A DNA stretch of 64,000 nucleotides, from contig MU405390.1 of assembly GCA_022836615.1 (NCBI GenBank), positions 1 through 64,000 on the forward strand. Reading direction: 5' to 3'. Within the stretch, counting starts at the first letter, position 1, and each line of letters begins with the position of its first letter. Positions 23,401-34,993 of this stretch are shown here, piece after piece. This stretch comes from Annulohypoxylon bovei var. microspora (lineage: Eukaryota > Ascomycota > Sordariomycetes > Xylariales > Hypoxylaceae). The translations under genes were made by a program, and so were the position numbers. Below the pieces are notes generated by a model. The model did not search any database. It worked only from the letters and a program-made list of their open reading frames with translations, and was not told the DNA's origin.

Positions 23401-26369
23401 CATGATGGACCTGTGGCTAAGTCAAGATGCTACCAAGCCTAGCTTTCTACAGTAGCTAGCGCCGATAGCTTGGGAGTTGTAGTGAAACGCTGTGACGCTC
23501 GCTCAGGTGAAGGTTAGCTAGAGAAGACCACAGCGTCGAGGGTTTGCTTAGTAGCGCATAAAACTACAGTTAAGTAAGTTAAGTAACATGGATATCCATC
23601 TTCGTTTCCTACACGAGACCAGCGAGGCCTGCGTGTTTGAATATCTCTCTATTCCAGTCCGCAAACAATGACAGAAGCCAAGACTTTATCGGTAAATCGT
23701 GAGACCTCATTCCGACTACATGGTAAGTCGGATTATTTTGCAATCCCTATATTAAGGGGACGTAGAGAGAGCACAAAACACTATCGAAAGATAGTTGCAA
23801 GATTGGAAGGGGTAGAGCACTTGTGATACGTACAAATGTGGACGGTGAGTAAACACAAGTGATGAACTAGGTGAGAAGCAAGACATGATCGCAGTTGGAT
23901 ATGTCTGCGTTGTTCAGCTTCTTGCGGCTCGACCGGGCTATGGAACTACATTCGCTAAGCTTGGCTATCCTATTCGCAAGCTATGTGCGCTTCCACCCTG
24001 TAAGGCGTTAGTTACCTTAGCAGCTTAGGTAGGTAGATACTGTTACTAGGGTTTGGCAGTTAATCTCACGTCTTACTATCAACGAGCCATGCTATGTACG
24101 ATGGAAATACAGTATTGACAATCAATAAGCGGTGCCCGCTCCGGGTGGTTCTGGGCGGAAGCCCGGTCCCAATCAGCAGATTACAAGTCTATTAAGCTCA
24201 CTTAACTGACTAGCAATAGCCTATCTGCACTCCCACAACTGTCTGGAAGCTGAATTAAAAGCTTGGTTTAAACAAGGCATAGAGTCGATGATTTGGTGTA
24301 TGTACGATGATAGGTTTACTTGGCGGTAATTGTTTAAGTGAACCAAATAATTATAGTGGTTCATCATCCCTGTTAAATCCAGGATTATACTCGACTACTA
24401 ATATTACCTATACTGCGCCGAGAGATCCGACCTTATGGAATGAGGCACGTGTTCCGAGACAACATGAGTTTCTTATGCCAATTATCATCTGGATGTCGGC
24501 GGCGTGCGGGCGTCTTAGCGACAATTTGCTTACTTACCTATGAAAACCGTCAAATCATTCGATTTATATGTAGAGTTGTCTACCCTACCGAAGAGGTTGT
24601 AGTAGGAATTCCACGGAGCATTTACTACGGCTTTACGCTGGAATCCTATGCACTGAAGCATGTCAGCGTCTGTCCTGGCACGGCACGAGAGCTTAAACCA
24701 AAGCTGCAATGCGACGATAAGGACCAAGCGGTCAGGTCTTTTAAAACACGCAAATTTCTATGTATTGTACTTATTCATTAGCAATTGTACATACAGTTAG
24801 CCACGAGTAGGCATGTATGTAGGGTTGGCATGGCACTATATTGCGTGCCATTCTCATGCATGGCAAATCCCTCCCCATGTTACTGCATTGGCGATGGACC
24901 ACAGCTGCAGGCCAGTTATGTTCTAGCCGGGACTATCGAAACTTCATGTACCTAACAAAGTAGCGCGAACATTGGATTCTTAATGTCTCAGCCATCCATC
25001 CCCATGCTTTCAACGGCGTTCACGATAGGTGATTCCGCGCCGCCCCGTCGCGCCCCGCTCCAGTAATAATTATCTTCTCTTTTTTCTTTTTTTTCGCTTC
25101 TCCGCGAGATATGACAATGTCACCATCTGCTCTAAAATCCCACCGGATGAAGAATGAAGAGGGCTGGTGTTATCAAGGTAACTAGAGTACGTGCATGCGA
25201 ATGTGTTGTTGAAGTTAATGTCTTAACCACTGATGTTTAAATGTTGTTGGGTAACTCCACCTCGGAATTCATACCTTAAAAGCAGGTACTACGAAGAAAA
25301 GGGGAGGTGTTCCGAAAACATAGTCCGGGGCAGGTGAAGGCGGCACCGAAGCTTGCGGCTCCTTTCTCTACTATAATACATTCTTATCTTCAAACGTCAT
25401 GGAAGGCAATTGCCCCAATTTCATCCGGCCCTAAGAACTCGCTTGTGGAACTAAAACATCTCCCGTGACCAGGAAGGAGAGAGGTGTCGCGAGTCATCCT
25501 TCTTGTTCCAGTTCGGGTTGAACCTCGCCGGCGCCAGGACCATTCTCTTTCCTTACTTTCCCTTTTTAACTCATGAATTCCACTTTTCAATGCGGTGGGT
25601 GAGAGAGTTCGTACGATGCAATTCCAAGTTTTTCTCTAAAGCCTTATTGTTACCACAGCAATTATATCAAGGATTCGAGTTAGGTACGGGTACAACCGAA
25701 CAAGGCTTCGAAATATTGAAGAAAACGCTTGAAGGGACCAGGAATATTTTCCGATCGAGCCTCAAGATCTCGATCTTGCCAAATAGTCTCCTCCACTTCG
25801 TTTCTAATTCCCGCGTCTTCTAACCTGGCAGCTTAGATTCCTTGCAATGGCTCGGTCGTACAAACCAGGAAGGGTCCTAGCCGCAAGAAATCAAGGCAGG
25901 TCGCTATAGCACACCTTATATATAGTTGACGCATCTCGTCGGGATGACGACATCGTCCACTAATTTATTGATACCTAAGACGGATCTTGTGAAGCCTCAA
26001 AGCCTCATTTCCATCTTGGGAATCATATTACGCCGATATGAGTTACCAGATCCTTGGTTTCGAATTTCAGACATCCCAATTAGTCAAAATGTTCACGAAG
26101 TCGTCAACACTTGCTGATGCAACAAGCCATTTTCATGTATCAGAGATGGAGCAGTCACCGTGTCACCCATTATGCCTTTGTTAATTCGCAATGTTAGTAC
26201 ATCAGTTGATTTCCAACCCTGAACAGTGCACTTTGCCATCTGTGGATGCCATTAAACGCCCCTAATGTAGACGCCCGTAGGTGCCCCCCAGAGTCCAACG
26301 CCACCAAGATGCTGCCATGAATTGACGCATTACTAAACCTGACAATATAACACGTATCACAACCGTATC
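20495..26369. other. Long gene-poor interval
   Basis: Almost 5.9 kb with no supportable protein gene. Open frames are short, overlap on both strands and lack motifs; the longest (24440-24781, 25503-25823 and 21164-21547) have no recognisable features. It contains repeated TAGGTACCTA-type words (20951, 21351, 22960, 23131, 24025), a strong GC hairpin at 24151-24166 and otherwise AT-rich unique sequence. No transposase, reverse transcriptase, terminal repeats or RNA genes were recognised. It may hold non-coding transcripts or degraded elements that cannot be identified by eye. Confidence 0.5.
24151..24166 (+). repeat. GC-rich hairpin with GGAA loop
   Basis: CTGGGC (24151-24156), loop GGAA, GCCCGG (24161-24166) form a six-pair stem closed by a GNRA-type tetraloop, with an upstream CCGGG (24141-24145) as an alternative partner. 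It stands out from the AT-rich surroundings. The function is unknown. Confidence 0.55.
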
Positions 26370-29300
26370 TTACTCATCCATCTCCCCTTCCTCGATCAGC
26401 CTCCCAAGAATAAGGCTCTGAATTACTAGCTGGTCGCTGAGTGTCCTAATTCTCTTCGGGGGCCGGTCGGATTCGTTTGCCCCTGTGCTCTGCCGTTTCC
26501 GCTTCCTGGAGGCTCCATTTCCTGCAGTTGGGCCAAATAGTGTACTTTGGGCTTTGAGAAGATTATCATCATCGACGTAGACCCAGTCGAAAGGCTGACC
26601 CTGGGACTCGTCATCACGGAGCTTAGTCCTAGCTTCCTCGAGACTATGCACTCGTACCAACGAGCCGCCGAGAATTTGTGCTAGGAACACATACGGTAGC
26701 CTTTTTTCTTCGCCCCTGTTATTCTTCATCACGAGAAGAATCCGTGCGTTGTCTAGTAAATTGGGCCTGTTGTTTATCACATCCTCCAATTTAGACGTAG
26801 AAGCATCGTACGGTTGTAGAATACGTGAGCGGATAGCTTCCCCTAAGAGCGTGCTTGGCCCAGCGCATAGGAGATATGAGGACCAATCTATAATCTCGTT
26901 CTTAGAAATGCAGTTCATTATCCACTTAGGTGCTAGACATGGGATGCCGAGCGCAAGGGCCTGCATATACTTCGTTTTTCGAGAATGCTCATCAGCTATT
27001 AAAGCTGTGAACCCGATATCTCGGTCAAGTAGTGTCAATGAACTAGATAGGGTATTGGCAGTAGAATGGTTCGTCGTGGCTTGAAATGAGTCGAATCTGA
27101 AGAGTTCATGAAATCCATCAGAAAGGATCTTGCCGCCTTCCTGGCGGATCATGCGTTCGATAGAGTGTCTATCTGCTTGCTTCTCTTTATTCTTTCGAGC
27201 CTGTTCATCTTTAAATGACACGGCGAATACCATTCCTTCAAATATGCCCTGGTTCGTTGTAGGCTCCCGGAAAAGGTGTCGCTTGGCAATGGACTGCCTT
27301 GCCGTCCTGCGGGTAGGTGGTTTTCGCTCATCGGTGCTAGACATAGACAATGGCGACCTCGCTAATTCATCAGTTGATATTGAACTATGGCGGGTCGTTC
27401 TTCTCGTACTCTCTCGAGAACGGGAATATGTCTTGATCTGAGGGAGGGAAGATGAAGGACCTGGAACAGATAAGGTAGGCCTCCCTCGACGCCGTATCTT
27501 TGCTATAGCTGGAGATGAACTGCGACTTCTGCTTACTTCAGACGCATGGTCAGGTTCCGTGCTTGGCGTGATACTAGAAGTCATGCTTGGCGTTGCTGAC
27601 AGAGACGACAATGTTGATGTCCCCGTCCCGACGTCTGATGGAAGGGGCGGACCATGCCCAGTTGACGATGGTGTGACTATATTCCCGAGCCTCCCTGAGT
27701 GGCGAATTACGCTTTGTGGGGAAGACGCTAGAACGATAGATGGAGAAGACTCTAGAGGTCGACCTCGATTAGATCGAGACTTTCGATTCGTAGGAATTGA
27801 TGGAAGCGGTTCGGGAAGACTTGAAGATTTTGGTTCATTTGATTGTTTCGGCTGTTCAGGACCTGTACCACTAGATAATACTGGAAATGACACTGCCTCC
27901 ATCTCAGACCTGATACTAGAGCATTGCTTCATGATATCACCAATTAATTTAGGTGGTCCTATAGATGTGCTCGGAGGACTGGTTTCGGGGATAGTCTCCC
28001 TATATCCCCCGTTGGAGATAGGCGCTCGAAGCTCCGGAAGATCGGTGGTGCGAGTTTCTTCGGTGCTATTAATCTTCTCTTCATTTGAATTGTCTGATGC
28101 CTTTGGATCATCGCTATTCTGCGGTGGTACTGCGGCCTCTTGGGAATCTGCCACAGTTTCTTGCGACCCGTTCTTATCGATCGCAGTCTTGCCGTAGCAC
28201 TGCGCCAAGTATAGTTCCGAATCAGTCTTCTTTCGACCCGGAGCAGACCTTGTTCGGCTAGTTGATGGCACTTCTACACTTTCGCCTTTGTTCGAACTCG
28301 ATCGAGGGAGACTAATAGATGGGAAGGATTTGCTGGCTTTCTCCTGCTTTAATCTAGCTAGGCGACGCCGATAAGCAGCGGTATCGATTTCGGAGTCCGA
28401 ATCTTGCTCTTCACCACTCTGAGTTGGCGATTTAGTGGCATCTGTTTCCAAACTTTGCTTTCGTAAAGATTTATACTCGCCGATGGGTTCCAAGAAATTC
28501 TTGCGTTTAGGGACCTCAAATCGAGTGAGCGGCGTTTCAGCAACACTTCCTTGATTTTGGCCCTCATCCTCGTGGCTATTCGTAGGGACCGATGGGGTTT
28601 CCTCACCCGAAGGTCTAGATGATATTCCAGGAAATGCGGGACTTGATGTGAAAGCGTGAGTAGGTGAGGTCCTAAGTCCCCTGTTTTTCAACGGAGACGA
28701 TACAATGGGATTTGGCGATATCGTATTCTGATTGAAAACATCGGGTGACGGACGGGACGACGTAGGACTAACTTTCTTAACTGTTGAGGTCCATGGTGTC
28801 TGCCCGAACATCTGCGATGCTGCCATTAATTGTGCGCCGTTACCCCCATGTTGAAATAATACTCTGTGTCCCATCGCGGGTGTCTCGGGAGGCATGGCAT
28901 GATGGGTATTTGTCCCAGGCGCTTGCGACGTCGTGTGTGATCTCCTAGACCTATCGCTAGTAAAATTGACCTCGGCATCCTCCGGTACCAATTCTGGCAT
29001 ATCATGTTCAGTGCGCCCGAAGTTTAAGAAACCCGCATCATTTTCGTGAAGAGTAGGATGTTCAGGTTCGTGAACGCTACTCGTTTGCGACGACGATTGT
29101 AGCTGTGAATTATCGTTGGTAGAATATTGCTCATAACTGCGGCCATCGTTCGACTGGGTTGGCGAGTCCGACGACATTTTCCCTGTTGTTTGTTTCAATA
29201 TTCCCGATGGTGGAAGTGTAGGCAGAAGTTCATTTCTAGTCGACTGACTTAGCCTCTCGACTGCGGAAATGGCATCGTCGGGAATCGGTTGAGTCGGAAC

Positions 29301-29917
29301 CAAGGCAACGTTGGCTTCAGAGGTTGAGAACGAGTGCGAGGAGCGTAACACCGATGTATTAGGTTCTAATCGTGGTTGGCCTGATTGCTTCGCCGAGTTG
29401 TTCACAGCGTTAGGAAAGAGCGTGTTTGACGCGTTTTGCGGTTGCTAGTATGGCGCATTTGGATCAGTGCCATCCTTGCAAATAGTGAAGGTCGCAACTA
29501 TGCGACCAGTGGTACCGACGAGAATAGTGTATGCACGTCATCCTTACCTTAGCCGATTTTAGCCCTTCCAACCCGTCTACCAAGTTCGAATTATCTGCCT
29601 TTGGTGGCTCTATGCTTGGCTCTGCAGTATTTCTTTTCGATTCGGAAAAAGGATCAACAGGTACGGGCAAACTACTTCGCTATTTTCATAACAATTAGCC
29701 AATGGAATCATTAACAAAAGCAATGAGCTAGAAACCTAATGCCGGTAATCGCTTGCCATCCAAGTCCGACGAAGGAGCGCAATGCGCAACAAAAATAAAC
29801 ACCACTCACCACGCCTAAGCCATGTTCTAGCATGTATTTTATTAATTGATCTTGACTGGCCTGGCTTTCATCTCCGTTTCCAATAGGAAGAATCGAATTC
29901 GCGGCTTTGGGTGCCAT
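26370..29917 (-). CDS. Rad9/Crb2-type DNA damage checkpoint adaptor
   Basis: Three exons (29917-29810, 29679-29548, 29444-26370) with introns of 130 and 103 nt encode 1104 aa. The two short first exons give MAPKAANSILPIG and a DESQASQDQLIKYMLEHG block, followed by a Ser/Pro-rich disordered region with many SQ/TQ and SP sites. These sites fit a Mec1/Tel1 and CDK substrate. The C-terminus carries tandem BRCT repeats: the first from about residue 813 (FEGMVFAVSF, then IGFTALIADE and CLAPKWIMNCI), the second about 980-1045 (ARILLVM, LAQILGGSLVRVHS, FDWVYVDD). A basic RKRKRQ/PPKRIR cluster near the end is a likely nuclear signal. Members bridge damaged chromatin and the effector kinase Chk2/Rad53. 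I did not see an obvious Tudor domain before the BRCT repeats. Confidence 0.87.
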
Positions 29918-30427
29918 TGCGATAGGGAATGAAGTTGCATTTCGGTCTTGGATGAAAGAAAGTAAAAATCGTCCGCGAATTCAAGAGTCAGATTAATTAA
30001 AGTGCAACTAGATAACTTTCGCGAAAATTGAACAAAGAAGGTAGTACCGCTCCGGAACCGCGATGCGGACACAGAATTAGATGACGCGATTTAAGGTTAG
30101 CGCTAATCGGGACGCTTACTGTGACGAGACATAGTACAGTAGATTTGACTCACCCAATATTCACCACACATTTACAAAAACTAACATCATACAATATCTA
30201 GCTCGATCAAGTCAAAACAACTTGATGTTCATGAAATTTATTAACAAAAACAGCTACCTTATTAACGTTCTAGGACAGTCGTTTCATTTCGCAAGGTGTG
30301 AGATTGATATTCCCTAATCTTTTTCTTTTTGGAGTTGAATTCAGGGGATTTATACAATTGAGAATTGATATCTCATCCCTTATCTCCTCGCCATCGCTTT
30401 CACTTTATCCACAGCGCTCAAACTCAC
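29918..30427. other. Intergenic, Rad9-like promoter region
   Basis: About 510 bp between the start of the checkpoint gene and the end of the hydrolase gene. No gene or RNA feature seen. Confidence 0.5.
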
Positions 30428-31618
30428 CTACACATTCACAACCTTCTCCTCGAACCACTTATACATAACCGCATTAGTGTACCTCCCCGCGCCAAAGTGG
30501 CAATGCTCCGCTGCCCCATCCTCCGCCGTGAACTTCACCAGCGTCGCCTTGTCTCCCAGCGCCTGCACCATGAGCTCCGGCTGCCCCTGGAAGAACCTGT
30601 CATGTTCCGGATCCCCTACAAACACCGGACACTGAATCTGCTTCGCGATTCCCTCTAAGCTGAACTTCGCCGCCTTCTCTAAGAACTCGCCGCGCGTCTT
30701 CACGTTGAAGGACCACAGGCCGTGGCCCAGCACCCAGCGGAAGCCGCTCGGGACCTCGGGGTTGGATAGGATGGCCTGGGTGGCGGCCTCGTCGCCCGCG
30801 CCCGCAAGCTCGGACAACCCGCCGGACTGGAAGGCGGGCGTCTTGGCAAAGTCGTACAGGCCGTCGATCTGGAAGACAGCCGCGATGCGGTGCTCGAAGG
30901 CGGCAGCTCTGGCGCACAAATACCCACCCATGCTATATCCTACCAACCCGATCTTTGTAGGGTCAACGAATAGCAGCGTCTCGACGTAGTCAACGACAGG
31001 CGTGACCACGGCCTCCCAGTTGTGGATGAACCCTAGCCCCTGGTCGCGCCGCACCGTTGGCTGCCCCGGGCCATCGTACACGACGACATTGTACCCGCGC
31101 TCGAGCGCCGCCGCACCATGCATATGGTACATCTCCTCCATTGACCCGTCATACCCGTTGCCCATCAGGATCGTCGGTCTCCTCTTCCCATCGCTCTCCT
31201 TCCCAGCCGGGAACACGATGATGGGAACATCGAATCCTTCTGCCTTGATCAGCTTCCTGTACCCGGGGTTGTCGAGCCTAGAAATAGCCTCCGTGAAGCT
31301 GTCCGCCTGCCTCTTCCACAAAGAGTTGATACGCGGGTCGTTCCAATTCCCGTGGAGGAAGAAGTCCGCCGCGCGACTGTAGGTCGAGGCGCGGAAGTAC
31401 GAGTCCCGGATGGAGACTGGGTCGTTCATGTCCTTAACGTGTGACAGGACGCGCTCGGCGCGCTTGTTCCAGGCCGTGTACCAGGACTCAAAGTCGCCGG
31501 GGACGATCTCCTCGGCGGCGATGAGGCACTCGCTGATGTCTGCTCCATGGAAGGTGGAGTGCGACAGCATGCGCAGGAGCTCGAAGTTAAAAGTATCGTC
31601 GGGACTTAGTTTAAGCAT
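30428..31618 (-). CDS. Alpha/beta hydrolase, Ayg1-like
   Basis: Single-exon gene of 396 aa. It has an N-terminal helical cap region (residues about 1-130, with FESWYTAWNKRAERV and RASTYSRAADFFLHG) followed by an alpha/beta hydrolase core: PTILMGNGYDGSMEEMY, YDGPGQ, the nucleophile elbow GYSMGG with Ser near 229, VGDPEHDRFFQGQ supplying Asp near 340 and AAEHCHFGA supplying His near 372. This is the layout of the fungal Ayg1 and 2,6-dihydropseudooxynicotine hydrolase group, which cleave carbon-carbon bonds in polyketide or related substrates. No polyketide synthase lies in the window, so a pigment role is not implied; the substrate is unknown. Coding DNA is GC-rich relative to its flanks. The start is the first Met of the frame. 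Confidence 0.85.
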   Translation of the reverse strand: MLKLSPDDTFNFELLRMLSHSTFHGADISECLIAAEEIVPGDFESWYTAWNKRAERVLSHVKDMNDPVSIRDSYFRASTYSRAADFFLHGNWNDPRINSLWKRQADSFTEAISRLDNPGYRKLIKAEGFDVPIIVFPAGKESDGKRRPTILMGNGYDGSMEEMYHMHGAAALERGYNVVVYDGPGQPTVRRDQGLGFIHNWEAVVTPVVDYVETLLFVDPTKIGLVGYSMGGYLCARAAAFEHRIAAVFQIDGLYDFAKTPAFQSGGLSELAGAGDEAATQAILSNPEVPSGFRWVLGHGLWSFNVKTRGEFLEKAAKFSLEGIAKQIQCPVFVGDPEHDRFFQGQPELMVQALGDKATLVKFTAEDGAAEHCHFGAGRYTNAVMYKWFEEKVVNV

Positions 31619-32629
31619 ATTGTATACCGGCCAATACCTGGCAAGGTGATATATGTATATCTAGGTAAGTTTAAGAGAGCGAGGAAGGTCCCGAGATGTT
31701 GCGCGACATAAATGAAACCATCTAGCAAGATGTCTCCTTTAAGGGGATAGATATACTCGACTTATACAACGTACCTAGGTGGATAGGGGTCAATGGTTGC
31801 TTAGTGAGCACCCATGCGGCGAAAACTGTGCACCTGGTGGAGCTCGTGGATTGATTCCTAGGTTGGAATTATCGTCCGTCCTCCCTACGGATCGTATAGC
31901 TTATCGTGACGATGTGTGCGGAGTTAGCTCACGCGGCATCGAATAGGAGTTGCATAGCCTTCCGGTGTGTATTACATACCTAACTTAGCGCGCTTAAATA
32001 TAACCTACTCTCTGACTTCCTTGTCGATCGATTAGTTCCTCATTGATCAACACACACCTAATTCACTCAATTGTCGTATGATCAAATCCAAGTACAGATC
32101 TATAGATCTATTGTTTCTTTTAATAGATTCCAGCTTTCTGCGTTTTTTCAGTATTTCCTTATTAGTCTCGCCGTTTCTTTATTGCGAGCTTCAGTGTATC
32201 GAGTCTTCAAATTCTACCATTTTGTCCTACTATTACTGATGGATATAGTAATTGGATTAGGTCATTAAGATAGGATTAAATGTATTTAGTAGCCGGTTAC
32301 ACGGATTCTAAGGAAAATGGAGTAGTATTGGGAAAGGCTCCTATTTCTCGAAACTGATATTAAACCCTCAATGAAGGAAGGCATATCGTGCCACTGATAG
32401 ATTATCATCATGTAAGTCAATAAATAATTCAGAACACTACTGTCTTGCAGTATCTAGAGTCATTTCATCCCAATAGGATCACTAGTATTAGTTAGAATTC
32501 GTTGGTAGTAGGTTTATTCATGCGCTTCCTCATGGGAAAACGGCCTCTTGTGCATTGGTTGCCATTAACCTAGCAATACAGCCATGTGCTGCACTAACAC
32601 ACACCTCTATGATCGAAAATACCATTTTT
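31619..32629. other. Intergenic, no gene seen
   Basis: About 1 kb between the hydrolase start and the end of the small secreted protein gene. One palindromic-word copy near 31771. The 65-aa frame at 32071-32268 is hydrophobic by composition and not supported. Confidence 0.5.
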
Positions 32630-33441
32630 TTAGTCGGAACTAGGTAAAGTCGAGGCAGTGCAATCGCTGCCGACGTCGCTCAGGATCACGTTCCAATTAT
32701 CGGGACAGAAAGCCTGGCCTTCCTGGACGTAGTCCGTTCCATCTCGGCGCTGCTTGCATCGTTCATATACTTGCTGCGCGAACCAGCCCTAATATTGAAG
32801 TTAGAAACTATTCTAGTAATTGCGGGGGACTTGGGGGAAGATATATACGAAGGGAAAGTTGGCTAGCAAGGGGTGCGTATCAACCTTTCGCCACGTAACA
32901 TCGGGAATATTAATATATGATAATGAAGGGTTTCTTACAGCATCAGTGTAAAACACGTCGACGGAATTGTGCTGGTCATTGCAGATGAAGACACCCGCCC
33001 CACCATTTGAGTTACAAGCTGCCTGCTTGCACTTGGCTGGGCCAGCTTCAAGGTGAATGCGTCGGTTACCTCCACTCAGAAGCAGGCCGATAGGGTAGCT
33101 GTAGTCTGAGGCGGGAAAATCGCTGTCTGGGTAGTCTGGGGGAGCACCGCAGAGAACTTTGATGTCATCACGCTATTGTACAGTATATTAGCAATGACCA
33201 GATCTCACGCCAATATGGAGTACAAAAATCTCGAAACGCAGAACTGACCCTGTCGTTGAATGGACGAGTTTGGTTCAGGTAGTTACCGACGAGGCCTTTC
33301 GGCTGGACAAGAGTCTGAGGACTCTAGGGCGAAAGATTAATTAGTGGCCTTTGCCATTTGGTAAACATGACTAAGGCAACATACCTGAATAACCGCCGCT
33401 AGGATTGGTGAGGCAAAGGTGATGACTGAGCAGGCCTTCAT
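32630..33441 (-). CDS. Small secreted cysteine-containing protein, effector-like
   Basis: Four exons (33441-33385, 33323-33249, 33172-32939, 32788-32630) with introns of 61, 76 and 150 nt join in phase to 174 aa. No exon is long enough to stand out alone; the gene was found by reading conserved donors (GTATGT, GTCAGT, GTAAGA) and acceptors. The N-terminus MKACSVITFASPILAAVIQ is a convincing signal peptide. The mature part has seven cysteines (near 52, 92, 97, 108, 133, 150 and 165) in segments such as VLCGAPPDYP, AKCKQAACNSNGG, VFICNDQ and AFCPDNW. No catalytic motif is seen. Size, secretion signal and Cys content fit the fungal small secreted protein class, which includes candidate effectors. 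The family is not recognised and a plant or insect target cannot be inferred. Confidence 0.72.
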
Positions 33442-34993
33442 TCTGGTGGTTTTTGCAGGGCATTAATAGGTTTAGAGAGAAACGTAGGCGGACGGTTATT
33501 TACCTAGGTAGTAGGCTATGGTTTGAAGGAGAAGACGAGAGCATTGGATTTCTAACTTTTAAGAAAATAGTTGAGTGGGAGAGTTTTATATTATGCAGTT
33601 GAGGTAAGCTTGGGAAACAACCAGTGAATTGGTGCCTGCCTTCAAATAAAGGTTATTGATCCATATGTGGAAGTTGCTTTACATACCTACGTGCCTGCAT
33701 AAACGTTCTTGCAACAGAGGAATCAAGTGTAACTTTATGTGGATGTTACTGCCCCAGTCATCTACATAGGTAGGTGGAAGCGAAGAAAGAACTACAACTA
33801 CATGTATGTATTTGTATGCTTCGGTGTTTGCTTCATATCTTTAGACGATCCAACCAATCCACGGGTCTGCCTGTCATACTGTGATTTAGTTGTTGTTCTA
33901 AATGCTCAGAGTATCACGGACGCAATGTAAAGGGTCATCTTAATTCCTAAATCATACTTTCCTACTTTCTTACTTGCCTACTACTGATTCCTTTGTTTAC
34001 ATCCCTATCGTAGGTATATTCTTAAGTAATTAAGCTTCTTGAGAAAAGCAATATCCTAGACGGGCGTAATTATAATAATAGGTTAAGCGAAATCAAGAGT
34101 ATAATAGTGAAGTATTCCTTGGGTTATAGTCGCCGTAAATTTTATTAAGTATTTTAGGGTTTTAATTACCCCTATTGATTTAATAGATGAAACAACCCGA
34201 ATTCGAAATCATGCTAACCCGTCACTATTTTCGGCATGATCGATTAGTTAAATAAGAAATATTGTCCCGATATTTAAGGCATCCAGGAAATATAGTCTAA
34301 GTTATTGCCGTATCTTCCTCGATCATAAGAATCTTGTTTTGATGTAGGACTTATGATAATAATATCATGATTTCCCTCTTAGAAGCCATCCTCAAAATCA
34401 CGTTCTAATATTTACCTATATATTCGAATTTTTGCTCGGACCTAAGTCCGACTTAAGTAGCTCGATTTTGGAAAGGACAGTGATCCTGACTACCTCTAGG
34501 TAAATATTCTTAGGTTTTGGAAACTGGTTAAAAGTTGAAAAGGGGTTGAAAATAAAATCAAGTAGATGGGCGTGATAGTATGTAACTAATTAGGTCAAGA
34601 AGAGAGAACTTAAGTCGAAGCCACTACTAAAGTTGCTCATTACATAGGTAGGTAGGTAGTTAAGAGAGGGGTTACTGGACAATCCCAAGGTTTATTCAAA
34701 ATGTATCATATCAGCCAGACATGACATGACATGACATGACATAAATACCAGGTTTTATATCCAGAAAGGTATTATTAATGAAAGTTGCCTCGCTATTATA
34801 AATAATTCTTTTCTTTTTTCTATATCTACTAGCCTCTTATCCAGGTAATCCAATTCTATAACCAAAGTATCGAAAGAAAGATGGCTCCCTTCCGGGATGA
34901 CGGTGACCAAGCCGTCATTAAGTCTATTTTCTAACCGAGAAAAATAAAACATAACCTCTTCGACCCCTGCCTTGTAGGCTTAAAATTAGAACC
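33442..34993. other. Intergenic, AT-rich
   Basis: About 1.55 kb between the secreted-protein gene start and the 3' end of the ornithine decarboxylase gene. Very AT-rich from 33950 to 34700. Palindromic-word copies near 33503, 33765 and 34641, and a pentanucleotide repeat at 34718-34742. No gene is supported. Confidence 0.5.
34718..34742. repeat. (ATGAC)n microsatellite
   Basis: Four perfect ATGAC units with partial copies at each end, in the 3' flank of the ornithine decarboxylase gene. A likely length-polymorphic marker. Confidence 0.9.

Noticed and set aside
20495..26369. Degraded transposon in the gene-poor interval
   Set aside because: No terminal repeats, target-site duplications, transposase or reverse-transcriptase remnants could be recognised by eye; a repeat-library search would be needed.
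27559..28197. 212-residue frame opposite the Rad9-like gene
   Set aside because: Antisense shadow of a Ser/Pro-rich coding region; no domain and no splice partner.
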